From contig CAWDVA010000005.1 of assembly GCA_963805645.1 (NCBI GenBank), forward strand, positions 372,001-436,000: a stretch of DNA of 64,000 bases. Reading direction: 5' to 3'. Shown here one piece after another: positions 7,863 through 17,438 of this stretch; the stretch's first letter is position 1, and every line of letters begins with the position of its first letter. This stretch comes from CAVXEH01 sp963805645. Its GTDB lineage: Bacteria > Chloroflexota > Limnocylindria > QHBO01. The notes under the pieces are model-generated. The model was not told where the DNA came from. It ran no database searches and worked only from the letters and a program-made list of their open reading frames with translations. The position numbers and the translations under genes are program-made.

Positions 7863-8556
7863 GTCCGCCCTGGATTGCCTGGGTCACTTCGAGAATGGCG
7901 CGGGTGATGTTGATGCCACGCGGGCAGGCCTCGACGCAGTTGAAGACGGTGCGGCAGCGCCAGACGCCGTCGGCATCGGCCATGATCTGCAGCCGCTCCT
8001 CGTGGGCATGATCGCGCGTGTCCGTGATGAAGCGGTGGGCATTGACGATCGCCGCGGGGCCGATGTAGTCACCGTTGGTCCAGAAGACCGGGCATCCGGT
8101 CGTGCAGGCGCCGCAGGTGATGCAGCGCGAGGTGTCCTCGTACTTCGCGCGGTCCGCCTGCGACTGCCGACGCTCCTTCCCGTCCTCGGGTACCTCGTCG
8201 TTTACGAGGTACGGCATCGCGGCCCGGTACTTCTCCCAGAAGCTGGTCTGGTCGACAAGGAGGTCCTTCACCACCGGGAGCCCGCGGAGCGCCTCCACCG
8301 TGATCTTGCGCCCTGCGTCCTTGACGAGGTACTCGCAGGCGAGGCGGTTCCGCCCGTTGATGAGCATGGCGTCGGAGCCGCAGACCCCGTGGCCGCAGGA
8401 CCGGCGGAAGGTGAGGGTGCCGTCCTGATACCACTTCACCTGCTGGAGGAGGTCGAGGACCCGATCGGACGGCTCGGCCTCGACGCGGTACTCCTCCCAG
8501 TGCGGGGCGCGGTCGAGCTCGGGATTGAAGCGGCGGATGCGCAGCTGGACGTCCAT
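7855..8556 (-). CDS. sdhB: Succinate dehydrogenase iron-sulfur subunit
   Basis: Electron-transfer subunit of complex II, passing electrons from the flavoprotein to quinone. The 233-residue protein has the [2Fe-2S] motif CGHGVCGSDAM with a later Cys in RLACEYL, then CITCGACTTGCP and CRTVFNCVEACP for the [4Fe-4S] and [3Fe-4S] clusters. The ATG at 8556, giving MDVQLRIRRFNPE, matches the usual start and lies 4 bp after the sdhA stop; an in-frame GTG at 8571 would overlap sdhA. It is the fourth gene in sdhCDAB order on the minus strand. Confidence 0.96.
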   Translation of the reverse strand: MDVQLRIRRFNPELDRAPHWEEYRVEAEPSDRVLDLLQQVKWYQDGTLTFRRSCGHGVCGSDAMLINGRNRLACEYLVKDAGRKITVEALRGLPVVKDLLVDQTSFWEKYRAAMPYLVNDEVPEDGKERRQSQADRAKYEDTSRCITCGACTTGCPVFWTNGDYIGPAAIVNAHRFITDTRDHAHEERLQIMADADGVWRCRTVFNCVEACPRGINITRAILEVTQAIQGGRG

Positions 8557-8560
8557 CGGA

Positions 8561-10363
8561 TCAGTAGACACGTGGCTTCGGCTGGAACTTGGTAATGGTC
8601 ACCGGCTTGTAGCCGAGCCGCGGCTGCCCGCCATCGGCGTCCCGGTAGGCGAGGGTGTGCTTCAGCCAGCTCGCGTCGTCGCGCTCCGGGAAGTCCTCGC
8701 GCGCGTGCGCGCCTCTGCTCTCCGTACGCGCCAGCGCAGAGGCCACGGTTGCCTCACCGATATCGAGGAGGTAGTCCAACTCCAGGGCATCGACCAGGTC
8801 CGTGTTGTACCGGCTGCCCTTGTCCTCGACGTGCAGGTGCCGGGCCCGCTCACGCAGGCTCGCGACGGCGTCGCGGGCCTCCGTGAGGAACTCGCTGGTG
8901 CGGAAGACGCCGCACTTGTCGAACATGACGGCCTGCAGCGCCTCGCGGATGGCGGCCGGACGCTCGCCATCGGTCGAGTGCATGAGCGTGGCGATCCGCT
9001 CGGCGACCGCCGTCTCGGCCGAGGCATCAGGCTCAGGCGCAGGCGCGGTGTGCAGGTGCTGCGCCATCGCGATCCCGGCGCGACGGCCGAAGACGAGCAG
9101 GTCGAGGAGCGAGTTGGTCCCCAGCCGGTTCCCGCCGTGGACGCTGACGCAGGCGCACTCCCCTGCCGCGTAGAAGCCAGGGACCACCGCCTGCTTCCCA
9201 TCGTCGGAGAGCGCGCCCAGGACCCGCCCGTCGACATCGGTGGGGATCCCGCCCATCGCATAGTGGGCCGTCGGCTGGATGGGCACCAGGTCGTGGAGAG
9301 GATCCAGGCCGAAATAGGTCTTGATGAAGCCGGTCATGTCCGGAAGCTTCTTGTTGAGGACCTCGTCGCCCAGGTGCCGGACGTCGAGGTGCACGTAGTC
9401 CTTCCCGCCGATCCCCCGCCCCTCCGCGATCTCGAGGTAGATCGACCGGCTCACGACGTCGCGGCTGGCGAGGTCCTTCATGGTCGGCGCATAGCGCTCC
9501 ATGAAGCGCTCGCCCTCGTCGTTGCGCAGCACCCCGCCTTCACCGCGCATCGCCTCGGAGAGCAGGAATCCCAGCTTGTACATGCCGGTCGGGTGGAACT
9601 GGTAGAACTCCAGGTCCTCCAGCGGCAGGCCGCGCCGGTAGGCGATCCCCATCCCGTCGCCGGTCAGGGTGTGGGCGTTGGTCGTGACCTTGAAGAGCTT
9701 CCCGTAGCCGCCCGTGGCAAAGAGGACCGCGCGCGCGCGAAAGATGTGGATCTCCGAGGTGGCGAGCTCCAGGGCGACCACCCCGGTGACCGGTCCGTCC
9801 GGCCCGCCGGGCATCAGCAGGTCGAGCACCTGGAACTCGTCGAAGAAGTCGATCTCGTGGTGGATGCATTGCTGGTAGAGCGTGTAGAGGATGGCGTGGC
9901 CGGTCCGGTCCGCGGCAAAGCAGGAGCGGCGGACCGGGCCCTCGCCGTAGTTGCGCGTGTGGCCGCCGAACCGCCGCTGGTCGATCAGACCCTCCGGCGT
10001 GCGGTCGAACGGCATTCCCAGGTGCTCGAGGTTGATGATCGTCTCGATCGCGTCGTGGCACATCACCTCGGCAGCATCCTGGTCAACCAGGTAGTCACCA
10101 CCCTTGACGGTGTCGAACCAGTGCCACTCCCAGTGGTCTTCCTCCGAATTACCCAGCGCTGCGCACACGCCGCCCTGGGCGGCGCCGGTGTGCGACCGCG
10201 AGGGGTACAGCTTGCTGACGACCGCCACCTTTCCGGTCGCGCCCAGGTCCCTTTTCAGCTCGAGCGCGGCATACAGGCCGGCGCCCCCGGCACCGATGAC
10301 GACGGCATCGAGCTCGTGGATGTTGAGGCCGGGCGGCGGCGCGTAGCGGGATCGGTTGGTCAT
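8561..10363 (-). CDS. sdhA: Succinate dehydrogenase flavoprotein subunit
   Basis: Catalytic, FAD-binding subunit that oxidises succinate to fumarate. The 600-residue protein shows the dinucleotide fold VVIGAGGAGLYAALEL, the histidyl-FAD neighbourhood SRSHTGAAQGGVCAALGN, HPTGMY, and the active-site stretch RGEGGVLRNDEGERFMERYAP, followed by the C-terminal capping domain with REDFPERDD. ATG at 10363 is preferred because it is 4 bp after the sdhD stop and avoids a longer, uncharacteristic N-terminus. Length and motifs are normal for bacterial SdhA (and distinct from an NadB-like enzyme by operon context). Confidence 0.96.
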   Translation of the reverse strand: MTNRSRYAPPPGLNIHELDAVVIGAGGAGLYAALELKRDLGATGKVAVVSKLYPSRSHTGAAQGGVCAALGNSEEDHWEWHWFDTVKGGDYLVDQDAAEVMCHDAIETIINLEHLGMPFDRTPEGLIDQRRFGGHTRNYGEGPVRRSCFAADRTGHAILYTLYQQCIHHEIDFFDEFQVLDLLMPGGPDGPVTGVVALELATSEIHIFRARAVLFATGGYGKLFKVTTNAHTLTGDGMGIAYRRGLPLEDLEFYQFHPTGMYKLGFLLSEAMRGEGGVLRNDEGERFMERYAPTMKDLASRDVVSRSIYLEIAEGRGIGGKDYVHLDVRHLGDEVLNKKLPDMTGFIKTYFGLDPLHDLVPIQPTAHYAMGGIPTDVDGRVLGALSDDGKQAVVPGFYAAGECACVSVHGGNRLGTNSLLDLLVFGRRAGIAMAQHLHTAPAPEPDASAETAVAERIATLMHSTDGERPAAIREALQAVMFDKCGVFRTSEFLTEARDAVASLRERARHLHVEDKGSRYNTDLVDALELDYLLDIGEATVASALARTESRGAHAREDFPERDDASWLKHTLAYRDADGGQPRLGYKPVTITKFQPKPRVY

Positions 10364-10367
10364 GGTG

Positions 10368-10844
10368 CTAGAAGGCTCCCACCGTGCCGGAGAGCAGCCC
10401 AAGCGGCCCGGCTCCGGCAGGGGCGGTCGCAGGGTTGAAGGCAATGATCACGAAGATCCCCAGCAGCAGCCACACGAGCGTGAAGGCGCCCAGCCCAAGC
10501 AGGAGGAAGGTTCGCCATCCCCCGCGGTGGACATAGTCGCCGATGACGATCCGCGCGCCGTTGACGCCGTGCACCAGCGCCAGGAGCAGGAGGAGCAGGT
10601 CGTAGATCCGCCAGAACGGCGAGCCCCAGCGATGCGTCACGAAGGCGAAGTCCACTGCCTGGCCGTTGATCTCGGTCAGCACGTGCATGATGAGCATGTG
10701 GCCCAGGGCCAGGATCACCAGCAGCAGCCCGCTGATCCGCATGAACCACCACATGAACCGCTCGAACCCGGCGTTCTCCGGGCGGGTCCTGGCAGCCCGC
10801 GAGGGATTCGTCCCCGATACGTAGATCGTCCGCTCGCGGCTCAT
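10368..10844 (-). CDS. sdhD: Succinate dehydrogenase membrane anchor subunit
   Basis: One of two hydrophobic subunits that bind heme b and quinone. The 158-residue protein has three membrane helices: about 35-58 (MRISGLLLVILALGHMLIMHVL, with histidines suited to heme or quinone contact), 80-105 (IYDLLLLLLALVHGVNGARIV) and 115-140. The ATG at 10844 overlaps the sdhC stop as ATGA, indicating coupled translation. Gene order assigns it as SdhD; SdhC and SdhD sequences are weakly conserved and the two names could be exchanged. Confidence 0.88.
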   Translation of the reverse strand: MSRERTIYVSGTNPSRAARTRPENAGFERFMWWFMRISGLLLVILALGHMLIMHVLTEINGQAVDFAFVTHRWGSPFWRIYDLLLLLLALVHGVNGARIVIGDYVHRGGWRTFLLLGLGAFTLVWLLLGIFVIIAFNPATAPAGAGPLGLLSGTVGAF

Positions 10845-11209
10845 GCGTGGCCCCATGGCATGAAGGGCGTGATCATGATCAGGCCCAGGGGAATCATGGC
10901 CACGACCGTCGAGCTGACCACCGCGTAGGTCAGCGCCCGATAGTGGATCGTCAGACGCGGCCAGAAGTCCATGGCGATCACCCGCAGGCCATTGAGCGAG
11001 TGGTAGACCACGGCCGCCATGAGCAGCACCTCGACGAGCCGCATCGGCAGATTGTTGTAGAGCGTCTGCGTCCAGTCGTAGACGGAGGGACCGAAGGAGA
11101 CGGTGGCGGTCTCCACGATGTGGAGGAACAGGAACACGAGCACACCCACACCGGAGGCGCGGTGGCCAAACCAGGCGAGCTGTGCCCAGGACACGCGATA
11201 GCGGAACAT
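10841..11209 (-). CDS. sdhC: Succinate dehydrogenase cytochrome b556 subunit
   Basis: First gene of sdhCDAB. The 122-residue protein has three membrane helices and the typical beginning YRVSWAQLAWFGHRASGVGV...LFLHIVET, in which RxSG and the helix histidine are features of the SdhC quinone/heme site; HSLNGLRVIAMDF follows in the loop after helix 2. ATG at 11209 is the only start that fits the family; longer forms run into low-complexity sequence. A -10-like TAGAAT lies about 80-90 bp upstream (near 11292-11297) and a GC-rich hairpin (11242-11266) sits in the leader. Confidence 0.9.
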   Translation of the reverse strand: MFRYRVSWAQLAWFGHRASGVGVLVFLFLHIVETATVSFGPSVYDWTQTLYNNLPMRLVEVLLMAAVVYHSLNGLRVIAMDFWPRLTIHYRALTYAVVSSTVVAMIPLGLIMITPFMPWGHA

Positions 11210-11310
11210 CCCGCTCAGATCATCCCCTTTCGCACTTTCGTCCTCCGCGGCGCACGGCGCCGGAGGCATCTGACACGTCGGGCGGAACGATTCTAGCGCG
11301 GCGCCTGCCG

Positions 11311-12321
11311 TTAGGCCGCCCGAACGCGTGCGGCGACGGTTTCGCCGAACTCTCGGGTGCCGGCGGTGCCGCCCAGGTCGTACGTCACGGTCTTCCCCTC
11401 GGCGATCACGTCGCGGACCGCGCCTTCCACCGCGGAGGCGGCGGCGGTCTCGCCCAGGTGACGGAGCATCAGCGCGGCCGAGAGGATGAGGGCCGTCGGG
11501 TTGGCCCGGTTCTGCCCCGCGTACTTGGGCGCGGAGCCATGCACCGGCTCGAAGACCGCGGCCGTCTCGCCGATGTTCGCACCCGGGGCGACGCCAAGGC
11601 CACCCACCAGCCCGGCGCACAGATCACTGACGATGTCGCCGTAGAGGTTCGGCAGCACCATGACGTCGTAGAGCTCAGGCTTCTGCACAAGCTGCATGCA
11701 CATGTTGTCGACGATGCGGTCCTCGAACGCGATCCGGCCCTCGTACTCGGCCGCGACCTGCTGGCAGCTCTCCAGGAAGAGGCCGTCCGAGAGCTTCATG
11801 ATGTTCGCCTTGTGGACCGCGGTGACCTTGGAGCGGCCGTTGCGCACCGCGTACTCGAAGGCATATCGGGCGATCCGCTGGCTGGCGGCCCGGGTGATGA
11901 TCTTGATGCTCTCCGCGGCATCCGGGCCGACCCGATGCTCGATCCCCGCGTAGAGGTCCTCCGTGTTCTCGCGCACGATGACCAGGTCGACATCCTCGTA
12001 GCGGCTCGTGACACCCCGCATGCTGCGGGCCGGGCGCACGTTGGCGTACAGCTCCAGGGCCTGGCGGAGCCCGACGTTGACGCTGCGAAAGCCCGAGCCA
12101 ACCGGCGTGGTGATGGGTCCCTTGATGGCGACGCCGTTGCGGCGGATGCTCTCGATGACCCGGTCCGGAAGCGGCGTCCCCTCGGTGGCGATGGTCGCCT
12201 CGCCGGCCTGCTGGATGTCCCAGTCGAAGGCAATCCCCGTTGCCTCCAGGACGGTGCGTCCGGCTTCCGACAGCTCCGGGCCGATCCCGTCTCCGGGGAT
12301 GAGCGTGACGGCGTAGCTCAC
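11311..12321 (-). CDS. icd: Isocitrate/isopropylmalate dehydrogenase family, probable isocitrate dehydrogenase
   Basis: Oxidative decarboxylation of isocitrate to 2-oxoglutarate in the TCA cycle is the likely role. The 336-residue protein has LIPGDGIGPE at the N-terminus, the substrate motif VRENTEDLYAGIEH, the metal-site region NLYGDIVSDLCAGLVGGLG, and HGSAPKYAG in the cofactor loop. The short length is typical of NAD-type enzymes, but Lys-Tyr in PKYAG matches the NADP-determining pair of E. coli Icd, so cofactor use is uncertain. GTG start at 12321 follows AAAGGA. It is divergent from sucCD; -10-like TAGACT (12375-12380) lies upstream. Homoisocitrate dehydrogenase is a less likely alternative. 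Confidence 0.87.
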   Translation of the reverse strand: MSYAVTLIPGDGIGPELSEAGRTVLEATGIAFDWDIQQAGEATIATEGTPLPDRVIESIRRNGVAIKGPITTPVGSGFRSVNVGLRQALELYANVRPARSMRGVTSRYEDVDLVIVRENTEDLYAGIEHRVGPDAAESIKIITRAASQRIARYAFEYAVRNGRSKVTAVHKANIMKLSDGLFLESCQQVAAEYEGRIAFEDRIVDNMCMQLVQKPELYDVMVLPNLYGDIVSDLCAGLVGGLGVAPGANIGETAAVFEPVHGSAPKYAGQNRANPTALILSAALMLRHLGETAAASAVEGAVRDVIAEGKTVTYDLGGTAGTREFGETVAARVRAA

Positions 12322-12422
12322 GATGCGTGAATCCTTTCAGGTTGCGCCGGTCAAAGCGCCGGCGTACGGCGCGCAGTCTACCGACGACTGCGGGTCGCCG
12401 GAGTGCCCGTCCGCCGAAGCCC

Positions 12423-12428
12423 GGTACA
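12423..12428 (+). promoter_or_regulatory. -10 element of the sucCD promoter
   Basis: TACAAT about 85 bp before the sucC start, in the divergent icd-sucC gap; no convincing -35 is seen. On the other strand TAGACT at 12375-12380 could serve icd. Confidence 0.45.
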
Positions 12429-12513
12429 ATCGGGAGGTTCCCGCCTGCGGCTGCTGCCCCTCACTGTGCGCGCGCGTCGCGGCGGGCCCAATACAGCGAA
12501 GACAGGAGAGTGC

Positions 12514-13658
12514 ATGAAGCTCCAGGAGTACCGGTCGAAGGAGATCCTCGACCGTCATGGCGTGCCGCTGCTCGCCGGAGAGACGGCGACGACGCCGGAC
12601 GAGGCGCGTGCGGCCGCAGAGCGCATCGGCGGGCCCGTGGTCGTGAAGGCCCAGGTCCTCGTCGGCGGGCGGGGGAAGGCCGGCGGCGTCAAGCTCGCGG
12701 CGAACCCGGCCGAGGCAGGGGCCCGCGCGGGCGAGATCCTCGGGATGGAGATCAAGGGCATCACCGTGCGGACGGTTCTCGTGGCGCCGGCCGCCGATAT
12801 CGCCAAGGAGTACTACCTGGGCCTCATCCTCGACCGGGGCGCCAAGGCCATCACCATCATCGCCAGCGCCGAGGGCGGAGTCGAGATCGAGGAGACAGCG
12901 CGCACCAACCCCGCCGCCATCCTCCGCCTTCCGCTTCACCCGCTCATCGGCCTCCAGGAGCACAACATCCGGCGGGCGTCGTTCTTCCTGGGCATCCCCG
13001 CAGAGCTGCGCAAGGACTTCCGCGCCGTGCTGCGCGGCCTGCACGCGGCGTTCGTCGCCTCCGATGCCGACCTCGCCGAGATCAACCCGCTGGTGGTGAC
13101 CACCGACGGACGGCTGCTGGCACTCGACGCCAAGATCGTCCTCGACGACTCGGCGCTCCCCCGCCATGCGGACCTGGAGGCGATGCGCGACCTGAACGAG
13201 GAGGAGCCCTCGGAGATCGCAGCGCGCGAGGCGGGCATCAACTTCATCAAGCTCGACGGAACGATAGGCTGCATGGTCAATGGGGCCGGGCTGGCGATGA
13301 CCACCATGGACCTCGTCAAGCTCGCCGGCGGCGAGCCGGCCAACTTCCTCGACATCGGCGGCGGCGCAAAGGCCGACAAGGTCTCCTCCGCGTTCCGGAT
13401 CATCCTCGACGACCCGAACGTGAAGGCCATCCTGGTCAACATCTTCGGCGGCATCACCCGTGGCGACGAGGTCGCCCGGGGCATCGTGGAGGCCCGCCAG
13501 TCCCTGACCCGGGAGGTCCCCATGGTGGTGCGCATCGTGGGGACCAACGCGGCCGAGGCGGCACCGATCCTCGCCGAAGCCAGGCTCATCACCGCCGAGT
13601 CGCTGGACGACGCGGCGGCCAAGGCGGTCGCCGCGGCTGCGGCAGCGGGAGGTGCAGC

Positions 13659-13662
<4 letters not shown>
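12514..13662 (+). CDS. sucC: Succinyl-CoA ligase (ADP/GDP-forming) beta subunit
   Basis: With SucD it interconverts succinyl-CoA and succinate with substrate-level phosphorylation. The 382-residue protein begins MKLQEYRSKEILDRHGVP, has the ATP-grasp elements VVKAQVLVGGRGKAGG, the succinyl-CoA contact region EINPLVVT and the C-terminal Rossmann part (ILVNIFGGITRGDEVARGI). ATG at 12514 is supported by CAGGAG 5-6 bp upstream. The sucD GTG overlaps its TGA. Located between icd and the methylmalonyl-CoA genes, it would process succinyl-CoA from both the TCA cycle and propionate breakdown. Confidence 0.96.
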
Positions 13663-14543
<881 letters not shown>

Positions 14544-14561
14544 TCCCATCCCCCGCCGGGC

Positions 14562-14984
14562 TCAGTCGTCCGGCTGAAGGAGCTCCCAGAGGACCCCGTT
14601 GAGCGTCCGGGGGTGGACGAAGGCGACCTGGCCGTCCGCCCCCTGCCGGGGTGTGGCGTCGATGAGCTCCGCCTCTGCGGCAGCGAGCGCCGCCAGGTCG
14701 TTCGGCAGGTCCCGGCTCCGCAGGCAGACGTGGTGAAGGCCCTCGCCGCGCGCGGCGAGAAAGCGGGCGACGCCGCTCTCGGCGTCGAGCGGCTCGATGA
14801 GCTCGATCCGGGCTGCCGGCTCGGGCCCCGTGGCCAGGAACACCAGGCGGACCCCCTGCGCCGGCATTGTCACCGGCTCGCCGATGGGCTCCAGGCCGAG
14901 GAGGCTCTCATAGCGCGGCAGCGCCTCGCTCAGCGAGCGCACGACGACCGCCACGTGGTCGATGGGACCGAGCCGCGCGGTCAC
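14562..14984 (-). CDS. mce: Methylmalonyl-CoA epimerase
   Basis: Converts (S)- to (R)-methylmalonyl-CoA so that the mutase can use it. The 140-residue protein is one glyoxalase/VOC unit pair: IDHVAVVVRSL near the start, an acidic IELIEPL stretch, and GLHHVCLRSRDL then WELLQPDD at the end, supplying the His/Glu metal ligands of this family. The GTG at 14984 overlaps the mutase stop (GTGA) and begins TARLGPIDHVA, a typical epimerase N-terminus; longer starts would overlap the mutase more. Second gene of a two-gene unit with the mutase. Confidence 0.92.
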   Translation of the reverse strand: MTARLGPIDHVAVVVRSLSEALPRYESLLGLEPIGEPVTMPAQGVRLVFLATGPEPAARIELIEPLDAESGVARFLAARGEGLHHVCLRSRDLPNDLAALAAAEAELIDATPRQGADGQVAFVHPRTLNGVLWELLQPDD

Positions 14985-16582
14985 GGCCGGTACTCTCCCC
15001 ACGCGTCGCGCAGGATGCCGGCGATCTCTCCCAGGGTCGCGTCAGCCTCCACGCAGGCCCGGATGCGGGGCAGCAGGTTCTCGGTCCCCACGGCCGCGTC
15101 GCGCAGGGCGGCAAGCGTCGCCTCGACGGGGCGCGGGTCCCGCTCGCGCCGGACGCCGCGGGTCCGTGCCACCTGCCGCGCCTCGGCCTCGCGGTCGATC
15201 CGCTGCGGTGCGGGTCGGAGGGATGCGCCCTCCTCGAAGGCATTCACGCCAACCACGATCTGCTCGCCGCGTTCGACGGCGCGCTGGTACGCGTAGGCCG
15301 CCTCCGCGATCTCGCCCTGCTGGTAGCCGCCGACCAGGGCAGCCAGGGTTCCGCCACGCTCCTCGATGACGGCCAGCTCGGCGCGGATTCGCGCCTCGAG
15401 GGCGTCGGTCAGCGCCTCGACGTAGTACGAGCCACCGAGCGGGTCCACCGGCGCGGCCATCCCGGATTCGTAGGCCAACACTTGTTGTGTTCGAAGTGCC
15501 AGACGAGCGGTCTCGGGGGTGGGGAGGCCCAGCGCCTCGTCGAGCGCATTGGTGTGCAGGCTCTGGGCGCCGCCCAGCACGGCCGCGAGAGCCTGGACCG
15601 TGGTCCGCGCCACGTTGACGTCCGGCTGCTGGGCGGTGAGGGTGGACCCGCCGGTCTGGACGTGGAATCGCATCGCCATGCTCTTCGGCTCCCGCGCGGC
15701 GTAGTGGTCGCGGGCAATGGTGGCCCAGACCCGCCTCGCCACGCGGAACTTCGCGACCTCCTCGAGCAGGTCGTTGTGGGCTGCGAAGAAGAAGGAGAGG
15801 CGCGGCGCGAACTCGTCGAAGGCCAGGCCCGCGGCCAGGGCGGCATCGGCGTAGGCCATCGCGTTGGCGACGGTGAAGGCGACCTCCTGGGCCGCGGTGG
15901 CACCGGCCTCGCGCATGTGATACCCGCTGATGCTGATGGTGTTGAACGCGGGCAGCTCGCTCCGGCAGTAGGCGAACGTGTCGGTCACCAGGCGCATCGA
16001 GGGCTCGGGCGGGAAGATGTAGGTCCCGCGCGCGATGTACTCCTTGAGAATGTCGTTCTGGATCGTCCCCCGCAGCCGGTGGGGATCGACGCCCTGGCGG
16101 CGGCCCACGGTCTCATACAGTGCCAGCAGAATGGCGGCCGTGGCATTGATGGTCATGGAGGTGCTGACGCGGTCCAGGCCGATGCCGTCGAGGAGGATCT
16201 CCATGTCGGCGGTCGAGTCGATGGGGACGCCGACCCGCCCAACCTCGCCCGCCGCCATCGGATCATCGCTGTCATAACCGATCTGGGTGGGCAGGTCGAA
16301 GGCGACCGACAGGCCGGTCTGCCCCGACGCCAGCAGGTAGCGGAAGCGCCGGTTCGTCTCCTCCGCGGAACCGAACCCCGCGTACTGGCGCATGGTCCAG
16401 GCCCGGCCACGATACCCGTCAGGATGGATGCCGCGGGTGTACGGGTACGATCCCGGCTCGCCGAGCCCGGAGCCGTCCGCCGGGGCGGCGGCGCCGGGCG
16501 GTGGACCGTAGACGGTGTCGATCTCGACGCCCGACGTCGACCGGTCGTGGGTCGGTGGCGGGGCCTCGGGGTGGTCGGGCAT
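14981..16582 (-). CDS. mcmA: Methylmalonyl-CoA mutase large (substrate-binding) subunit, lacking B12 domain
   Basis: Radical mutase subunit converting (R)-methylmalonyl-CoA to succinyl-CoA. The 533-residue protein has RAWTMRQYAGFGSAEETN, LSVAFDLPTQIGYDSDDP, GTIQNDILKEYIARGTYI, SMRLVTD, SISGYHMREAGA and SLHTNALDEALGLPT. The Tyr in RQYAGF and the Ala in SVAFDL are the methylmalonyl-type residues, unlike the Ile/Asp pair of 2-hydroxyisobutyryl-CoA mutase. The C-terminal cobalamin-binding domain (DxHxxG) is absent, so a separate small subunit must exist elsewhere. ATG at 16582; -10-like TACAAT sits only about 10 bp upstream, so the transcript may be nearly leaderless. Normal length for a split enzyme. 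Confidence 0.94.
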   Translation of the reverse strand: MPDHPEAPPPTHDRSTSGVEIDTVYGPPPGAAAPADGSGLGEPGSYPYTRGIHPDGYRGRAWTMRQYAGFGSAEETNRRFRYLLASGQTGLSVAFDLPTQIGYDSDDPMAAGEVGRVGVPIDSTADMEILLDGIGLDRVSTSMTINATAAILLALYETVGRRQGVDPHRLRGTIQNDILKEYIARGTYIFPPEPSMRLVTDTFAYCRSELPAFNTISISGYHMREAGATAAQEVAFTVANAMAYADAALAAGLAFDEFAPRLSFFFAAHNDLLEEVAKFRVARRVWATIARDHYAAREPKSMAMRFHVQTGGSTLTAQQPDVNVARTTVQALAAVLGGAQSLHTNALDEALGLPTPETARLALRTQQVLAYESGMAAPVDPLGGSYYVEALTDALEARIRAELAVIEERGGTLAALVGGYQQGEIAEAAYAYQRAVERGEQIVVGVNAFEEGASLRPAPQRIDREAEARQVARTRGVRRERDPRPVEATLAALRDAAVGTENLLPRIRACVEADATLGEIAGILRDAWGEYRP

Positions 16583-16664
16583 GGCAGTCGCGATTGTACC
16601 GATGGCGCCGCCATGGCAGACTCATCCCGCCCCACTCGCCCCGCCGCTGAAAGGTTCAAAGCGC

Positions 16665-16955
16665 ATGCCTGCCGCCGCATTCGGCGTTCTCGCGGTGTTC
16701 ACCGCCGCCTCGATCGCCGCCGGGCTTCTCGCCTGGTGGCTCCTTGGCTCCCGGCTGCCCCTCGGTCCGGTGCTGCCGATCCTCGCCGCCTTCGCGGCGC
16801 TCTACGTTTCCGGCCACCGGCTGCGGATCGAGGTGGGACCCAGCACGGAGCTGTTCGGATTCCAGGTCTCGCTGCTCTTCGACCTGGTGCTCGCGGTGGC
16901 GGTGGCGTTCCTCGTCGCGCTGCTCGGGCGGCTCGCGAGCGGGCCGCGGCCCTGA
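16665..16955 (+). CDS. Small integral membrane protein, unknown
   Basis: A 96-residue hydrophobic protein with three predicted membrane segments: about 4-28 (FGVLAVFTAASIAAGLLAWWLL), 30-50 (LPLGPVLPILAAFAALYVSG) and 66-90 (FQVSLLFDLVLAVAVAFLVALLGRL). GAAAGG lies about 10 bp before the ATG. It is divergent from the mutase gene and converges on the carboxylase genes (19 bp between ends). No family recognised; it is accepted because of the ribosome site and its coherent hydrophobicity profile. Confidence 0.65.
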   Translation: MPAAAFGVLAVFTAASIAAGLLAWWLLGSRLPLGPVLPILAAFAALYVSGHRLRIEVGPSTELFGFQVSLLFDLVLAVAVAFLVALLGRLASGPRP

Positions 16956-16973
16956 TGGGAGCGGCGTGGGGCG

Positions 16974-17438
16974 CTAGTCGAGCCGGATGAGGAGCTGGCC
17001 GGTGGTGACCGCCTGACCCGCGGTCACGGCGACCTCGGCGACCCGCCCGGCACGCGGCGCGCGCACCTCGTTCTGCATCTTCATTGCCTCCAGGGTCAGA
17101 AGCGGCTGGTTCTCCTCGACCTCGCTGCCCGCCTCGACCTCGACCACGACGACCAGTCCGGGCAGGGTCGCCCTGACCTCGGTCGCTCCGCCGGATGCGC
17201 GCGACGCAACCTCCGCCTCGGCGAGCATGCGCTCGCGCCAGGTGCGAACGCTGACCGGAATGCGCCGGCCGCGGAGCGTCACGTGCCAGTCGCTCCCCGA
17301 CCCCTCGACCACCACCAGCGTGGAGGTACTCCCGTCGGTCAGCCGGGCAACGCCGGTGGCGCGGTCGATCCAGGTGAGGCGCGGCCCGTCGACGGGTGCG
17401 GTCTCGTCACCGGCCACGAGGACCTGGTAGTCCGTCAT
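16974..17438 (-). CDS. Biotin carboxyl carrier subunit of acyl-CoA carboxylase
   Basis: Carries carboxybiotin between the biotin carboxylase and the carboxyltransferase. The 154-residue protein ends in a biotinyl domain with the target lysine in LEAMKMQNEVRAP (Lys at about residue 120) and the following GRVAEVAVTAGQAVTTGQLL hairpin. The N-terminal 85 residues resemble the BT-like linker region found in 3-methylcrotonyl/propionyl-CoA carboxylase alpha chains, here encoded separately. The ATG at 17438 overlaps the stop of the carboxylase gene (ATGA). Third gene of a carboxylase operon with the genes at 17435 and 19004. Confidence 0.9.
   Translation of the reverse strand: MTDYQVLVAGDETAPVDGPRLTWIDRATGVARLTDGSTSTLVVVEGSGSDWHVTLRGRRIPVSVRTWRERMLAEAEVASRASGGATEVRATLPGLVVVVEVEAGSEVEENQPLLTLEAMKMQNEVRAPRAGRVAEVAVTAGQAVTTGQLLIRLD

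Noticed and set aside
14867..16990. Plus-strand open frame of 707 codons
   Set aside because: Covers methylmalonyl-CoA mutase on the other strand; low-complexity and without recognisable domains.
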